Position numbers and translations under genes: made by a program. The notes below the pieces were generated by a model. That model did no database searches, had not been told where the DNA came from, and saw nothing but the letters and a program-made list of their open reading frames with translations. This document shows positions 1 through 8,751 of a stretch of DNA of 64,000 nucleotides, in pieces. Numbering within the stretch: the stretch's first letter is position 1; the number at the start of each line of letters is the position of its first letter. Source of the DNA: Occallatibacter gabretensis (GTDB lineage: Bacteria; Acidobacteriota; Terriglobia; Terriglobales; Acidobacteriaceae); contig NZ_LAIJ01000001.1 of assembly GCF_001449115.1 (NCBI RefSeq), forward strand, positions 310,001-374,000, given 5' to 3'.

Positions 1-1
1 C

Positions 2-1162
2 TATGCGGATCATGTTGCTCGCACCATCGCATCCATTCGTGGCAAAAGCAGGAAGGTTCTCATTCTGGACCTGGACAACACAGTCTGGGGAGGAGTGATC
101 GGCGATGACGGACTTGAAGGCATCAAGGTGGCGCAGGGTGATGCGCAGGGAGAAGCCCATCTTGCGGTTCAACGCATGGCGCTGGATCTGCGCCAGCGCG
201 GAATCGTTCTTGCCGTTTCATCGAAGAATACAGACGAAGTAGCGCGTCAACCGTTTGAGAAGCATCCAGAAATGCTTCTTAAGCTCGATCATATTGCTGT
301 TTTCCAGGCCAACTGGAACGATAAAGCAACAAATATTCAAGCCATTGCCAACGAGCTTTCACTCGGTCTCGACTCGATGGTGTTTCTGGATGATAACCCG
401 GTTGAGCGTGGCCTCGTGCGTCAGTTGCTGCCGCAGGTGGCTGTTCCTGAGCTGCCCGAGGATCCAGCCTTTTATGCGAGAACGCTTGCTGCTGGCGGCT
501 ACTTTGAAGCAGTTGCCTTTGCGGCAGAAGATTTGAAGCGTGCCGGCTTTTACCAGGACAATGCCAGGCGCGTGACGCTGCAAAAGCAGGCAGGCGGCGT
601 CGATGCCTATCTGGCCTCGCTGGATATGGCAATTCAGTTTCAGCCCTTTGATGTAACTGGCAGAGCGCGCATCGTGCAGCTCATCAATAAATCGAATCAG
701 TACAACCTGACTACGCGCCGCTATACCGATCCTGAAGCAGCTCAGGCTGAGGTCGATCCGGAAGTCTTTACGCTTCAGGTGCGGCTCACCGATGTTTTTG
801 GCGACAACGGCATGATCAGCGTTGTGATTTGTCGGCCAGGCGAACCCGAAGTGTGGGAGATCGATACATGGCTGATGAGTTGCCGCGTGCTTGGACGCAA
901 GGTTGAGCACATGGTGCTTCGTGAGATTCTGGAACACGCCCGCGCTGCCGGCATCAAAAAGCTCCTTGGCGTTTACAAGCCTACGGATCGCAATAAGCTT
1001 GTCATTGATCACTATGCCAAACTCGGATTCACCAAGACTGCAGAAGAAGAATCCGGACTGACGCGCTGGGAATTGATAGTTGAAGGAGCTACTCCTGACG
1101 TCGCCCCGATGAGGGTCGTATCGAGCGGCTTCGGGACGGTAAAGGAGACGACGCTGGTATGA
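2..1162 (+). CDS. FkbH-like HAD-IIIC protein with C-terminal GNAT domain (5' end missing)
   Basis: The reading frame is open from base 2, so the start lies before the window. About 386 residues are visible. The HAD motif DLDNTVWGG (bases 68-94) is followed by FLDDNPVER, the acidic HAD loop. The C-terminal half has the typical FkbH signature NKSNQYNLTTRRY, then SCRVLGR and a GNAT-like end (HYAKLGFTKT). Characterised FkbH-type proteins take a glyceryl unit from 1,3-bisphosphoglycerate and load it on an acyl carrier protein for polyketide extension. The next gene overlaps its stop by 4 bases (ATGA), so it is co-transcribed with the SGNH and MBOAT genes. That context suggests a surface or lipid modification rather than a large polyketide synthase. 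An acyl carrier protein may lie upstream, outside the window. The family call is firm; the substrate is inferred. Confidence 0.85.
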   Translation, partial: YADHVARTIASIRGKSRKVLILDLDNTVWGGVIGDDGLEGIKVAQGDAQGEAHLAVQRMALDLRQRGIVLAVSSKNTDEVARQPFEKHPEMLLKLDHIAVFQANWNDKATNIQAIANELSLGLDSMVFLDDNPVERGLVRQLLPQVAVPELPEDPAFYARTLAAGGYFEAVAFAAEDLKRAGFYQDNARRVTLQKQAGGVDAYLASLDMAIQFQPFDVTGRARIVQLINKSNQYNLTTRRYTDPEAAQAEVDPEVFTLQVRLTDVFGDNGMISVVICRPGEPEVWEIDTWLMSCRVLGRKVEHMVLREILEHARAAGIKKLLGVYKPTDRNKLVIDHYAKLGFTKTAEEESGLTRWELIVEGATPDVAPMRVVSSGFGTVKETTLV

Positions 1163-2367
1163 CGGTTCCAGGCCAGGGCTCTGACGGCGCCGCCTCCAAT
1201 GTTCAGGGAAATCGCAAAGTCTCGTCAAAGGATTGGATTATTCTGCCGCTGATCGGCCTTCTGACGATAAGCGGCCTCGTGATTGCTACCGAACTCGCCG
1301 CGCGGCGCATCTATTACAGGGCGCCGTCAAAGAGCAGCAGATGTCTGGTGTATAAAGATCCAGCAACGGGCCTCGGTGTGATGCCGAATACCGTCTGCAG
1401 AAACTCCGATACAGGGCAATTGATTGAATACCGTTTCAATGGCTGTGGGTTCCGCACAGATCTCTCCTGCACTCAGAAAGCGCCCGGAACTTACAGGATC
1501 GTCATGCTCGGTTCGTCGACTGCGATGGGCCTCGGCGTTACTCAGGAAAAAACCTTCGCTTCATTACTGCCCATCGAACTCTCTCAACTAACAGGACGCA
1601 ACGTAGAACTTTATGACGAAGGCCTTACGGCAAACCATCCTGAGCTGATCGCACGCTGGTTTAACCAGGCACTTGAGCCGAAACCTGATCTTTTGCTCTG
1701 GGTCGTTACTCCCTACGACGTCCAGGTCAGCGGGGAAGCGCCGGAAGCGGAACCAGAGGCACAAGCAGGCGCAGTGTCAAAAGCGCTGTTTTTTTTGAAG
1801 AACCGCCCTAAAGACGAATCCTTGCTGGATGCAATGCGATCCGTGTGGACGGATTATTCGAGAACCGCGATACTTCTCCGGCATACTCTGTACAAAAGCC
1901 AGAGCCAATTTCTCAGGTCCTACCTGGTAGGGGATGGCGTGTCGGGTTATATGAAGACGGAGCCCACTGAGCTATGGCAGAAACGCCTGAAACTATTCGA
2001 TAGTTATGCCGCAAGCATAAGTGCCCAGGCAAAGGCTGCCGGGGTTCCATTAGTAGTTGTGCAGCTTCCATCGCGCGCGCAGGTAATCATGGCTGCTTCT
2101 GGAGACCAGACGGCAGGATATGACGCCTATGCACTGAATCGCGAATTAAAAGCTATCGTAACCAGTCACGGCGCAGTGTATATGGATGGCTTGCCCGGAT
2201 ATCGCGCCACCTATGACATCGATCAGGTCTTCCAGCTCGCGGATGAGCATCCGAGTGACGGAGGCCACGCTCTGATCGCAAGAGAATTGTCAGAGCTACT
2301 CACGGATGGCACGATTCCGGAACTCAAGGCTGTCTCAAGCACTCAACCGCCGGTAGCGCGGAAGTAG
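1159..2367 (+). CDS. membrane-anchored SGNH/GDSL-hydrolase-like protein
   Basis: 402 residues. A single membrane segment near residues 26-46 is followed by a long periplasmic part. The block-I-like motif MLGSSTAMG (Ser near residue 119) and a C-terminal Asp-x-x-His motif (DEHPSDGGH, near 362-371) match the SGNH hydrolase fold. Proteins of this type next to an MBOAT acyltransferase often accept or transfer acyl groups to a polysaccharide in the periplasm, as in the AlgI/AlgJ/AlgX system. The start overlaps the stop of the FkbH-like gene in ATGA, and the MBOAT gene starts 11 bases after its stop, so the three form a tight operon. The SGNH assignment rests on motifs only; substrate unknown. Confidence 0.72.
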   Translation: MTVPGQGSDGAASNVQGNRKVSSKDWIILPLIGLLTISGLVIATELAARRIYYRAPSKSSRCLVYKDPATGLGVMPNTVCRNSDTGQLIEYRFNGCGFRTDLSCTQKAPGTYRIVMLGSSTAMGLGVTQEKTFASLLPIELSQLTGRNVELYDEGLTANHPELIARWFNQALEPKPDLLLWVVTPYDVQVSGEAPEAEPEAQAGAVSKALFFLKNRPKDESLLDAMRSVWTDYSRTAILLRHTLYKSQSQFLRSYLVGDGVSGYMKTEPTELWQKRLKLFDSYAASISAQAKAAGVPLVVVQLPSRAQVIMAASGDQTAGYDAYALNRELKAIVTSHGAVYMDGLPGYRATYDIDQVFQLADEHPSDGGHALIARELSELLTDGTIPELKAVSSTQPPVARK

Positions 2368-2378
2368 ATCGCATAACT

Positions 2379-3815
2379 ATGGATACAGCCTCATTTCAAT
2401 TCGTGTTCTTTGGTTTGGCGGTCGCGGTCCTGTCGAATTTTAGCCGCTCGCGTGTCTGGCGCTCGGTGGTGCTCTTTGTTGCCAGTCTCGTTTTTATCGG
2501 TCTCTTGACGCATGACCCTGTGTCTCTTTTGCCGCTGGCGGGCTTCTTACTGCTGGGCTATGGATGCCTCATGGCACTTGAGCACGGATGGGCCAGGCTG
2601 ATGGTATGGAGCATTCTGGCAATCGTCTTTGCGTATGTGTGGCTCAAGAAGTATACGTTTTTGCCTGAACAGAGCTTTCTTCACTTTCCGTATTTCACGC
2701 TTGGCCTCTCTTACATCTTTTTTCGTGTACTCCACTTGTTGATCGAATCAGGAGACGGAGTCGAGAAGAGGCATGTCGGATTCGGCGTCTATCTTCTCTA
2801 CACGCTGAACTTCACAACCTTCGTTTCCGGTCCCATCCAGCGCTACGATGACTTCGTCCGCGACCAGTTGACCAATGAACCTCCTCCGCTCAATGCTGCC
2901 ATTGTCGGTCTGCAGTTAGAACGCCTCGTGCGTGGCTTCTTCAAGGTCAACGTGCTTGCCATGTTTTTGCAGGCATATCAGCAGGATGCAATCTTGCAGA
3001 TGGGCGAAATGATGCCGCTTAATCTGAAGTTGTATGCCGCCGCTCGACTCTTCGCTCTATATCCTCTATTCCTGTATTGCAATTTTTCGGGTTACATTGA
3101 TCTCGTCATTGCCATCGCGAGATTGATGCGAATCACTCTGCCGGAGAACTTCAATCGTTCGTTCAGCGCTGCCTGCGTCATCGATTTCTGGAGTCAATGG
3201 CACATGACGCTGTCGTCATGGTTTAAGTCTTACGTCTATAACCCTCTGCTGCTTGCGCTGATGCGTCGAATTTCGTCGCTGACGATCGAGCCTTTCCTCG
3301 GTGTCTTTTGTTTCTTTGTGACGTTTTTCCTGGTGGGTATCTGGCATGGGCGTACATCGCAGTTTGTGATCTACGGCCTCTTAACCGGCCTTGGAGTTTC
3401 AGTAAACAAGCTTTGGCAGGTAGCCTTGACTCAGGCAATGGGCCGCAAGAGCTATAAGAATCTGGCAAAGAATCCTGCCTATCGCGCATTTGGCCGGGGC
3501 CTTAACTTCTCCTGGTTTGCATTCACGCTTATCTGGTTTTGGGGAGACTCGAAAGAGATTCACGGCATTTTTGCGGCGCTCAGTCCAGCGCTGTGGCTTG
3601 GCGTCTGGGCCGCAATATGGCTATCTGCTACCATCCTGCTGGCTCTTTGGGAGATTACGCGCGCGGCGTTGCTGTCGCTCAAAACAAGCGATGGTCCCAT
3701 GCTCACCAGTCGCTATGCTCGTGTGGTCTACGCATCAGCGCTGGGTCTTGCTGCTCTCTTCTTCACAGCGTTATTGAGCCAACCTGCGCCGGGTATCGTC
3801 TATAAGGCTTTTTAG
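2379..3815 (+). CDS. MBOAT-family O-acyltransferase (AlgI/DltB-like)
   Basis: 478 residues with many hydrophobic segments through the whole length. Hallmarks of the membrane-bound O-acyltransferase family are visible: FVSGPIQRY near residue 150, a conserved stretch around DFWSQWHMTLSSWF, and GIWHG with the invariant histidine near residue 323. Enzymes of this family move an acyl group across the membrane from an acyl donor onto a polysaccharide, teichoic acid or lipid. It follows the SGNH-like gene by 11 bases, matching the usual MBOAT-SGNH pairing. With an FkbH-like gene in the same operon, the donor may be an unusual carrier-protein-bound acyl or glyceryl unit; this is inference. Confidence 0.88.
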   Translation: MDTASFQFVFFGLAVAVLSNFSRSRVWRSVVLFVASLVFIGLLTHDPVSLLPLAGFLLLGYGCLMALEHGWARLMVWSILAIVFAYVWLKKYTFLPEQSFLHFPYFTLGLSYIFFRVLHLLIESGDGVEKRHVGFGVYLLYTLNFTTFVSGPIQRYDDFVRDQLTNEPPPLNAAIVGLQLERLVRGFFKVNVLAMFLQAYQQDAILQMGEMMPLNLKLYAAARLFALYPLFLYCNFSGYIDLVIAIARLMRITLPENFNRSFSAACVIDFWSQWHMTLSSWFKSYVYNPLLLALMRRISSLTIEPFLGVFCFFVTFFLVGIWHGRTSQFVIYGLLTGLGVSVNKLWQVALTQAMGRKSYKNLAKNPAYRAFGRGLNFSWFAFTLIWFWGDSKEIHGIFAALSPALWLGVWAAIWLSATILLALWEITRAALLSLKTSDGPMLTSRYARVVYASALGLAALFFTALLSQPAPGIVYKAF

Positions 3816-3895
3816 CCTATTCCCTGCGGTCAAGGTTTCAAATCAGTTTGCTAGCTGTAATCTTCATTCATCGCTATTAGGGGAAAAAAGATAAC

Positions 3896-5329
3896 GTGAA
3901 AAGCCTGGCGCAGCGAGCGTTTACTCTCGACGATCAACTACGATTTGCATCCATCTCGGGCGACTCAAACCCAATGCATATGGATGCTCTGCAGGCGCGT
4001 CGTACTCAGGCCGGCGCACCGGTGGTCCACGGTATACATCTACTCCTGTGGGCACTTGATTCACTCGCCCATGCGCTTCCGGAACGGCCCCAACTCCGCA
4101 ATCTGCGTGTCCACTTCAATAAGTTTGTATACCTGGATGAGCCGGTCGAAGTGATTTTGGCCGAGTACAGTCCCAAAGGCGCGCGGTTACACGTAGCCGT
4201 TGATGGCATTCCGCGGTCAAAGTTCAACGTAACATTCGGCGACGTTGCTGCCGAATGTCCATCCATCTCCGACGCACTATTACCGCTGATCGTAATTCCA
4301 AATTCCGCATCCGATCTGAAGTTCGAAGAGATGGCCGGCCTCTCTGGCCGTCTTCCATTCCGCATGAAGCCTGAAGACGCGCAGGCATCCTTTCCCTCCG
4401 CTACGCAATGGCTGGGAGCGCAACGCATTGCGTCTCTCGCGGCCAGTACATGCCTCGTCGGCATGGTTTGTCCCGGACTGCATTCCATTTACAGTGAGTT
4501 GTCAGTCAAGGCCTGCACAGAATCCAGCGCGCAAAACTTCCTCGACTTCCACGTTTCGCAGGCAGACGAGCGTTTCCGTTCGCTCGAACTGGAGATCGCC
4601 GGAGGCGGACTGACCGGTACTGCGTATTGCACCGCGCGTCTGCCACCAGTAGAACAGGCCTCAATGCAATCGCTTGCGGGCCTGGTTTCGCCGGGAGAAT
4701 TCGCCGGGAGCACCGCACTTGTTATCGGCGGCTCTCGCGGACTCGGTGAGCTGACAGCAAAGTTGATCGCTGCCGGCGGTGGTCATGTTCTGATCACCTG
4801 GAAAAATGGAAAAGATGATGCAGAAAGAGTGGCTCATCAAATTCGATCTGCCGGCGGCACGTGCGATACGCTTCCTTACAACGCCGGCAAACCAGCTTCA
4901 GAGCAATTGACGTCGCTTGCTCACATACCTTCTCATGTCTATTACTTTGCCACGCCTTCTATCTTCCGCCCACAATCGGAGATGTTTACCGCAAATCGCC
5001 TCAGGGAATTTGAAGAGATCTATGTGAACGGATTCTGGCAGTTGATCCGCACGTTGCGCCCTCTGCAGCCCGGACTCTCACTCTTTTATCCTTCTTCGGT
5101 TGCCGTGGAGGAACGCCCTCGCGGCATGACGGAATACACCATGGCCAAGGTCGCCGGTGAGGTCTTATGCGCTGATGTGAATGAGTCGATGGCGCCATTA
5201 CACGTAACCATCAGCCGCTTGCCGCGGCTTCTCACGGATCAGACAGCAAGTGTCGCCGCCACGGAAACTGAAAATCCAGTGGATGTCATGCTGCCAATAA
5301 TCCGGGAAGTGCAGTCCTGGCCGCGGTAG
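3896..5329 (+). CDS. MaoC-like hotdog domain fused to a short-chain dehydrogenase/reductase
   Basis: 477 residues from a GTG start preceded by an AGGGGA-type ribosome site. The first 110 residues look like a MaoC-type hydratase domain (FASISGDSNPMHMD, then VHGIHLL, the usual Asp/His hydratase signature). A middle region of about 150 residues is unassigned and may be a second hotdog copy. The C-terminal SDR domain has the nucleotide motif GGSRGLGE near 278 and the catalytic YTMAK (Tyr near 414, Lys near 418). Hydratase plus ketoreductase chemistry fits beta-carbon processing of an acyl-ACP or acyl-CoA. It lies 80 bases after the MBOAT gene on the same strand and probably belongs to the same pathway. 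The fusion is clear; its substrate is not. Confidence 0.78.
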   Translation: MKSLAQRAFTLDDQLRFASISGDSNPMHMDALQARRTQAGAPVVHGIHLLLWALDSLAHALPERPQLRNLRVHFNKFVYLDEPVEVILAEYSPKGARLHVAVDGIPRSKFNVTFGDVAAECPSISDALLPLIVIPNSASDLKFEEMAGLSGRLPFRMKPEDAQASFPSATQWLGAQRIASLAASTCLVGMVCPGLHSIYSELSVKACTESSAQNFLDFHVSQADERFRSLELEIAGGGLTGTAYCTARLPPVEQASMQSLAGLVSPGEFAGSTALVIGGSRGLGELTAKLIAAGGGHVLITWKNGKDDAERVAHQIRSAGGTCDTLPYNAGKPASEQLTSLAHIPSHVYYFATPSIFRPQSEMFTANRLREFEEIYVNGFWQLIRTLRPLQPGLSLFYPSSVAVEERPRGMTEYTMAKVAGEVLCADVNESMAPLHVTISRLPRLLTDQTASVAATETENPVDVMLPIIREVQSWPR

Positions 5330-5467
5330 TGAAAAGGCCGTACTGTTAGCTCCTGCTCATTCGCGCTTACGGAAAACTTTCGCGGCAAACAGAGTTCGTG
5401 TAAGCTTTTTTCTACCTGAAAGCTCGGACAAAAACCCTCATCGAATCTAGCGGGAGAACGACGCACT

Positions 5468-6214
5468 ATGAGCAAAGTTGTGTACCTGATCGGACATGGC
5501 CGGGTCTCCAATAACAAGTCCATTGAAGTGCCTGATCGTATGACAATGCACTGGCTCGGGCACCTGGGCGATGTCTCCAACGGATTGAGCTATGCTTTCC
5601 TGGCTGGAGAGCTCACCGCGGAACTAAACGCTTCCGTTCCCAAGGACCAGATCCCGGAGCACTTTCTTTGCGGAGAGCGCGCCGATATCGATCCCGTAGT
5701 TGACACAAAGATCAAGGCCTTCTTCGACAGGCAAACGGCGCACCCGCTTGGATGCACCAATCCTTACGTCATCTACCCAAGGGGAAGAACAAACGTATCA
5801 CTCTCGTCGATCTTTAAATTTCTCGAGATGCTGTCACCGTCAGCGGAGTGGCACATGTATTGGACATGCTGCCGGGGATATCTCGGTAAGAATAATCCGC
5901 TGACAAGCACATATGTGAAAGAAAGTGGCACCGTGGAGAGGCTCAAAAGAGTAGACCCGGAGGCAACGCCGGCTCTGGCTTCAGGCGGCCACAAGACGCT
6001 CACTCCGGACTTCGACAGCATCAGGCTCGTTGCGAAAAGCGATCACAATGTGGTTTCGGATACGAAGGACATTGAGCAGGTCCTGGGCCAGGCGCCTCTC
6101 GCGCACCAGTTGATCAATCCAAAAGACATGGGGCGCAAGAAGACTGCCAGCGAATGGGATGGGGCGGCCACGGGGAAGACCAAGCTTGAGAAGGCCTTCG
6201 CCACGGACTGGTAG
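5468..6214 (+). CDS. unknown protein with N-terminal His-Gly motif and Cys-Cys motif (Stv/caspase-fold-like?)
   Basis: 248 residues, ATG with a GGGAGA ribosome site. There is no signal peptide or membrane segment. It begins with a hydrophobic strand ending in a His-Gly pair (VVYLIGHGR, His10), and at 132-137 has WTCCRG after another hydrophobic stretch. A beta-strand followed by His-Gly, and later a strand followed by Cys, is the layout of caspase-fold (clan CD, CHAT-like) peptidases, and the start resembles the so-called putative adhesin Stv domain. The 124-residue gap between His and Cys is longer than usual for caspases. It stands alone, with its own 138-base upstream region and a convergent unrelated neighbour. 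The tail is charged and lysine-rich. Function unknown; the fold suggestion is weak. Confidence 0.7.
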   Translation: MSKVVYLIGHGRVSNNKSIEVPDRMTMHWLGHLGDVSNGLSYAFLAGELTAELNASVPKDQIPEHFLCGERADIDPVVDTKIKAFFDRQTAHPLGCTNPYVIYPRGRTNVSLSSIFKFLEMLSPSAEWHMYWTCCRGYLGKNNPLTSTYVKESGTVERLKRVDPEATPALASGGHKTLTPDFDSIRLVAKSDHNVVSDTKDIEQVLGQAPLAHQLINPKDMGRKKTASEWDGAATGKTKLEKAFATDW

Positions 6215-6246
6215 TGTGCAGCAGCGTCTGCGCCGCCGTTACCGGC

Positions 6247-7131
6247 TCACGCGCTCCGGGGCATATATCCCATCCCGGTCAGCACCCCGCGCATGTAAGA
6301 AAAGCTGGCTATGACTCCTGGCATGGGATCGTCCCCGTGCACTTCATACTCCAGATCGACAAAGCCCGGATAGCGAATAGCAATCAAAGCCTCAAAGATC
6401 TCGCGGAAGGGCAGTTTGCCGTCGCCCACGGCCACCTGGCTGTCTTTATCCGTAAAGTTCGTCAGGTCCTTCGTGTGCATATTGAACAGGCGCGGACCGG
6501 CAGCATGAATCGCCTCCACCACATCGGTGCCCGCGCGTACGCAGTGCCCTATATCAATGCAGCATCCCATGCGCGGATCCATGCCCTTCACGGCTTTCAG
6601 CACATCCAGTGGGGAGGGCCAAACCTTATCTTCCGGGCCATGATTGTGAATGGCGATGCGGATGTCATACTCGCGCACAAACTTCTCAATGCGTGGCAGT
6701 GTTTCGGGCGTCGGGTCTCCGGCAACAATCACGCTGATCCCCGCGCGCTTGGCATACTCAAACTGCGCGCGAACGTCGTCATCTTCATCTTTCCGGAAAT
6801 AAATCGCGCCGGCCGCATGCAGCTTGATGCCGTTCGCCGCGTAATCTGTAAGCGCCGCAGCCTCTCCCGCAGGGTCGACTGGCAGATGATCCTTCACATC
6901 CTTCGCATTCAGCTCCGTAACATTGAGCTGTTTCATAAACGCAATCATCTGCGCCCGGGTAAAGTTGCGAAACGTATAGCTGGCCAGTCCCAGCTTGATG
7001 GGTGCAGGCTTGCCAGAGGCTACCCGTGGCTCGGCCGCTATCGTCTTCGCGCTGGAAACAGCAAAGCTTGCAGCCGTCAGCGCTCCTGCCTGAACAAATC
7101 TCCGGCGGCTAAATCCTGATGTGCTTTTCAT
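6247..7131 (-). CDS. Tat-exported sugar phosphate isomerase/epimerase-like TIM-barrel protein
   Basis: 294 residues. A twin-arginine signal (SRRRFVQAG near residues 8-16, then a hydrophobic stretch) indicates folded export. The body has features of the xylose-isomerase-like TIM barrel (AP endonuclease family 2 fold): LGLASYTFRNF, HNHGPEDKVWPSP, CCIDIGHC and DLEYEVHGDDP, which supply typical metal-binding His, Asp and Glu residues. Such proteins isomerise or epimerise sugars. It lies 67 bases after the Gfo/Idh/MocA gene on the same strand, a common pairing for oxidation and isomerisation of a sugar or inositol. Substrate not predictable from sequence. Confidence 0.85.
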   Translation of the reverse strand: MKSTSGFSRRRFVQAGALTAASFAVSSAKTIAAEPRVASGKPAPIKLGLASYTFRNFTRAQMIAFMKQLNVTELNAKDVKDHLPVDPAGEAAALTDYAANGIKLHAAGAIYFRKDEDDDVRAQFEYAKRAGISVIVAGDPTPETLPRIEKFVREYDIRIAIHNHGPEDKVWPSPLDVLKAVKGMDPRMGCCIDIGHCVRAGTDVVEAIHAAGPRLFNMHTKDLTNFTDKDSQVAVGDGKLPFREIFEALIAIRYPGFVDLEYEVHGDDPMPGVIASFSYMRGVLTGMGYMPRSA

Positions 7132-7198
7132 ATTCTCCCGTTGGGCTAAAAAAAATCACTTCGGTTGTGGTTCAAGCAAGCAGGGAAGCCGCGTGTGT

Positions 7199-8521
7199 TC
7201 AGACGCGCGGCTCCCAGCCAGGCTCGTAGGTACGGGTCCAGCTCTTCATTGCCTCCGGGTCATGGCGCACCTTGCCGTCAGCCGGATCCAGCTCCAGCAC
7301 GCGGTTCAGCTCCCACGCCACATTCGAAAGCTGCAGCATCGTCACCGCAACGTTGCCTTCAGCCACAGGCGAATGCAGCTTTTCACTCTTGCGAATTCCC
7401 GCAATAAAGTTGGCAAAATGCGCGTCCGTCATGGAGTCGCGCCCCACGGTATCGGTGGACGCGGTCCGGTCCTTAGCTACGCGGAACTCCCCGGTCTTAT
7501 TGCCCTTCAGGTCATAAACCTCGTAGCCATCGCGGTCCACAATCACACTGCCAGTGGTTCCCATAATCACGGATCCGCGGTCGCGGCTGTAAATTCTCAT
7601 TCCGTTACAGCAGGCACCCTCCCACGTAATCATCTTTCCGGGATAGTTAAAGCTCGTCACCAGCGTGTCGTAGAACTGCCAGTCGTCCTTGAAGTGATAT
7701 CGCCCGCCAGACGCGCTGATGCTCTCTGGAAGATCCACATCCAGCGCCCAGCGGCACACGTCCACCTCGTGCGTGCCATTGTTCAGCGTTTCACCCGTCC
7801 CCCATGTCCTGAACCAGTGCCAGTTATATGGCTGAACATTATCGCGGTATGCCTGGCGCGGCGCCGGCCCCTGCCATAGATCCCAATCAAGCTGCGCCGG
7901 GACAGGCGCAGCCTTACCCACGCCAATGGATTTACGAGTATTCACATACCAGGCGCGCGCAAGGTATGTCTTTCCAATCAGGCCGTTGTGTATCTTGTCC
8001 ACAATCTCAATCGTGTGTGGGGATGAGCGCTGTTGATTGCCCATCTGCGCCACCTTGCCGTACTTCTTCTGCGCTGCCACCAGCATCACTCCCTCGGCGG
8101 GATTATGGCTGCACGGCTTTTCCACATACACGTTCTTGCCGGCCTTCAGGCCCAGAATCGCCATCGGCGTGTGCCAGTGGTCCGGTGCGGCAATCGTGAT
8201 GGCATCCACTTCCTTGAGCGCAAGTATGTTGCGGAAGTCGCGCTCCGTCTTCGGCGTCTCGCCCATTTCGCGCGTCGTATCCGCGGAAAATTTCGCCAGG
8301 GTATTTGAGTCCACATCGCAAACATAGGCAATGCGAGCGGCGTTTTTATTCGCCTTCAGCGAGGAAAGATGCGCGCCGGCTCGTCCGTTTAATCCAATAA
8401 CCGCAAAGTTTAGCCGGTCGTTCGCTCCAAGAATCTGACTGTAGCTCCGGGCCGTCGAGCTGACGGCAAGTCCTGCAGCGCCTGTTGCGAGGGTATCGAG
8501 AAATTCACGCCGGGTAACCAA
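7199..8521 (-). CDS. Tat-exported Gfo/Idh/MocA-family oxidoreductase
   Basis: 440 residues with a Tat signal at the very start (TRREFLDTLATG). The NAD(P)-binding Rossmann part follows (FAVIGLNGRAGAHL), then the family motif EKPCSHN with the conserved lysine, and a C-terminal substrate domain (WFRTWGTGETLNNGTHEVD). Members oxidise or reduce sugars, inositols or glycosidic bonds with bound NAD(P). The Tat signal fits export of a protein that folds around its cofactor in the cytoplasm. It is the first gene of a two-gene minus-strand unit with the isomerase-like gene. Exact substrate unknown. Confidence 0.9.
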   Translation of the reverse strand: MVTRREFLDTLATGAAGLAVSSTARSYSQILGANDRLNFAVIGLNGRAGAHLSSLKANKNAARIAYVCDVDSNTLAKFSADTTREMGETPKTERDFRNILALKEVDAITIAAPDHWHTPMAILGLKAGKNVYVEKPCSHNPAEGVMLVAAQKKYGKVAQMGNQQRSSPHTIEIVDKIHNGLIGKTYLARAWYVNTRKSIGVGKAAPVPAQLDWDLWQGPAPRQAYRDNVQPYNWHWFRTWGTGETLNNGTHEVDVCRWALDVDLPESISASGGRYHFKDDWQFYDTLVTSFNYPGKMITWEGACCNGMRIYSRDRGSVIMGTTGSVIVDRDGYEVYDLKGNKTGEFRVAKDRTASTDTVGRDSMTDAHFANFIAGIRKSEKLHSPVAEGNVAVTMLQLSNVAWELNRVLELDPADGKVRHDPEAMKSWTRTYEPGWEPRV

Positions 8522-8751
8522 AATGGTCCTCCTATGTGGTTGTTATTTTCAGTTTTGGAGCGTCCAACGACCGGAAGCAGCACCGGAAGTTATCATAATC
8601 CTGCCAGTTGCCGAACCCTGCCGTAGAGATCAAACTTTTTCATGTTGTAAAGTTCCCGGCGTCAATGCTACGATCTGAAGTTTTTAAGGGCCCATATCAG
8701 TGCGTGGCATCGCCGGCTGGCAGTAAATTCTGAGCGGAAAGCAGTCTTGAC

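Noticed and set aside
5239..5580. 113-residue minus-strand frame near the MaoC-SDR and unknown gene
   Set aside because: Overlaps the ends of two better-supported genes; no motif.
6214..7119. 301-residue plus-strand frame opposite the sugar isomerase gene
   Set aside because: Exact antisense shadow of a gene with a clear Tat signal and TIM-barrel motifs.
7121..7879. 252-residue plus-strand frame opposite the Gfo/Idh/MocA gene
   Set aside because: Antisense shadow; Arg/His-rich product with no motif.
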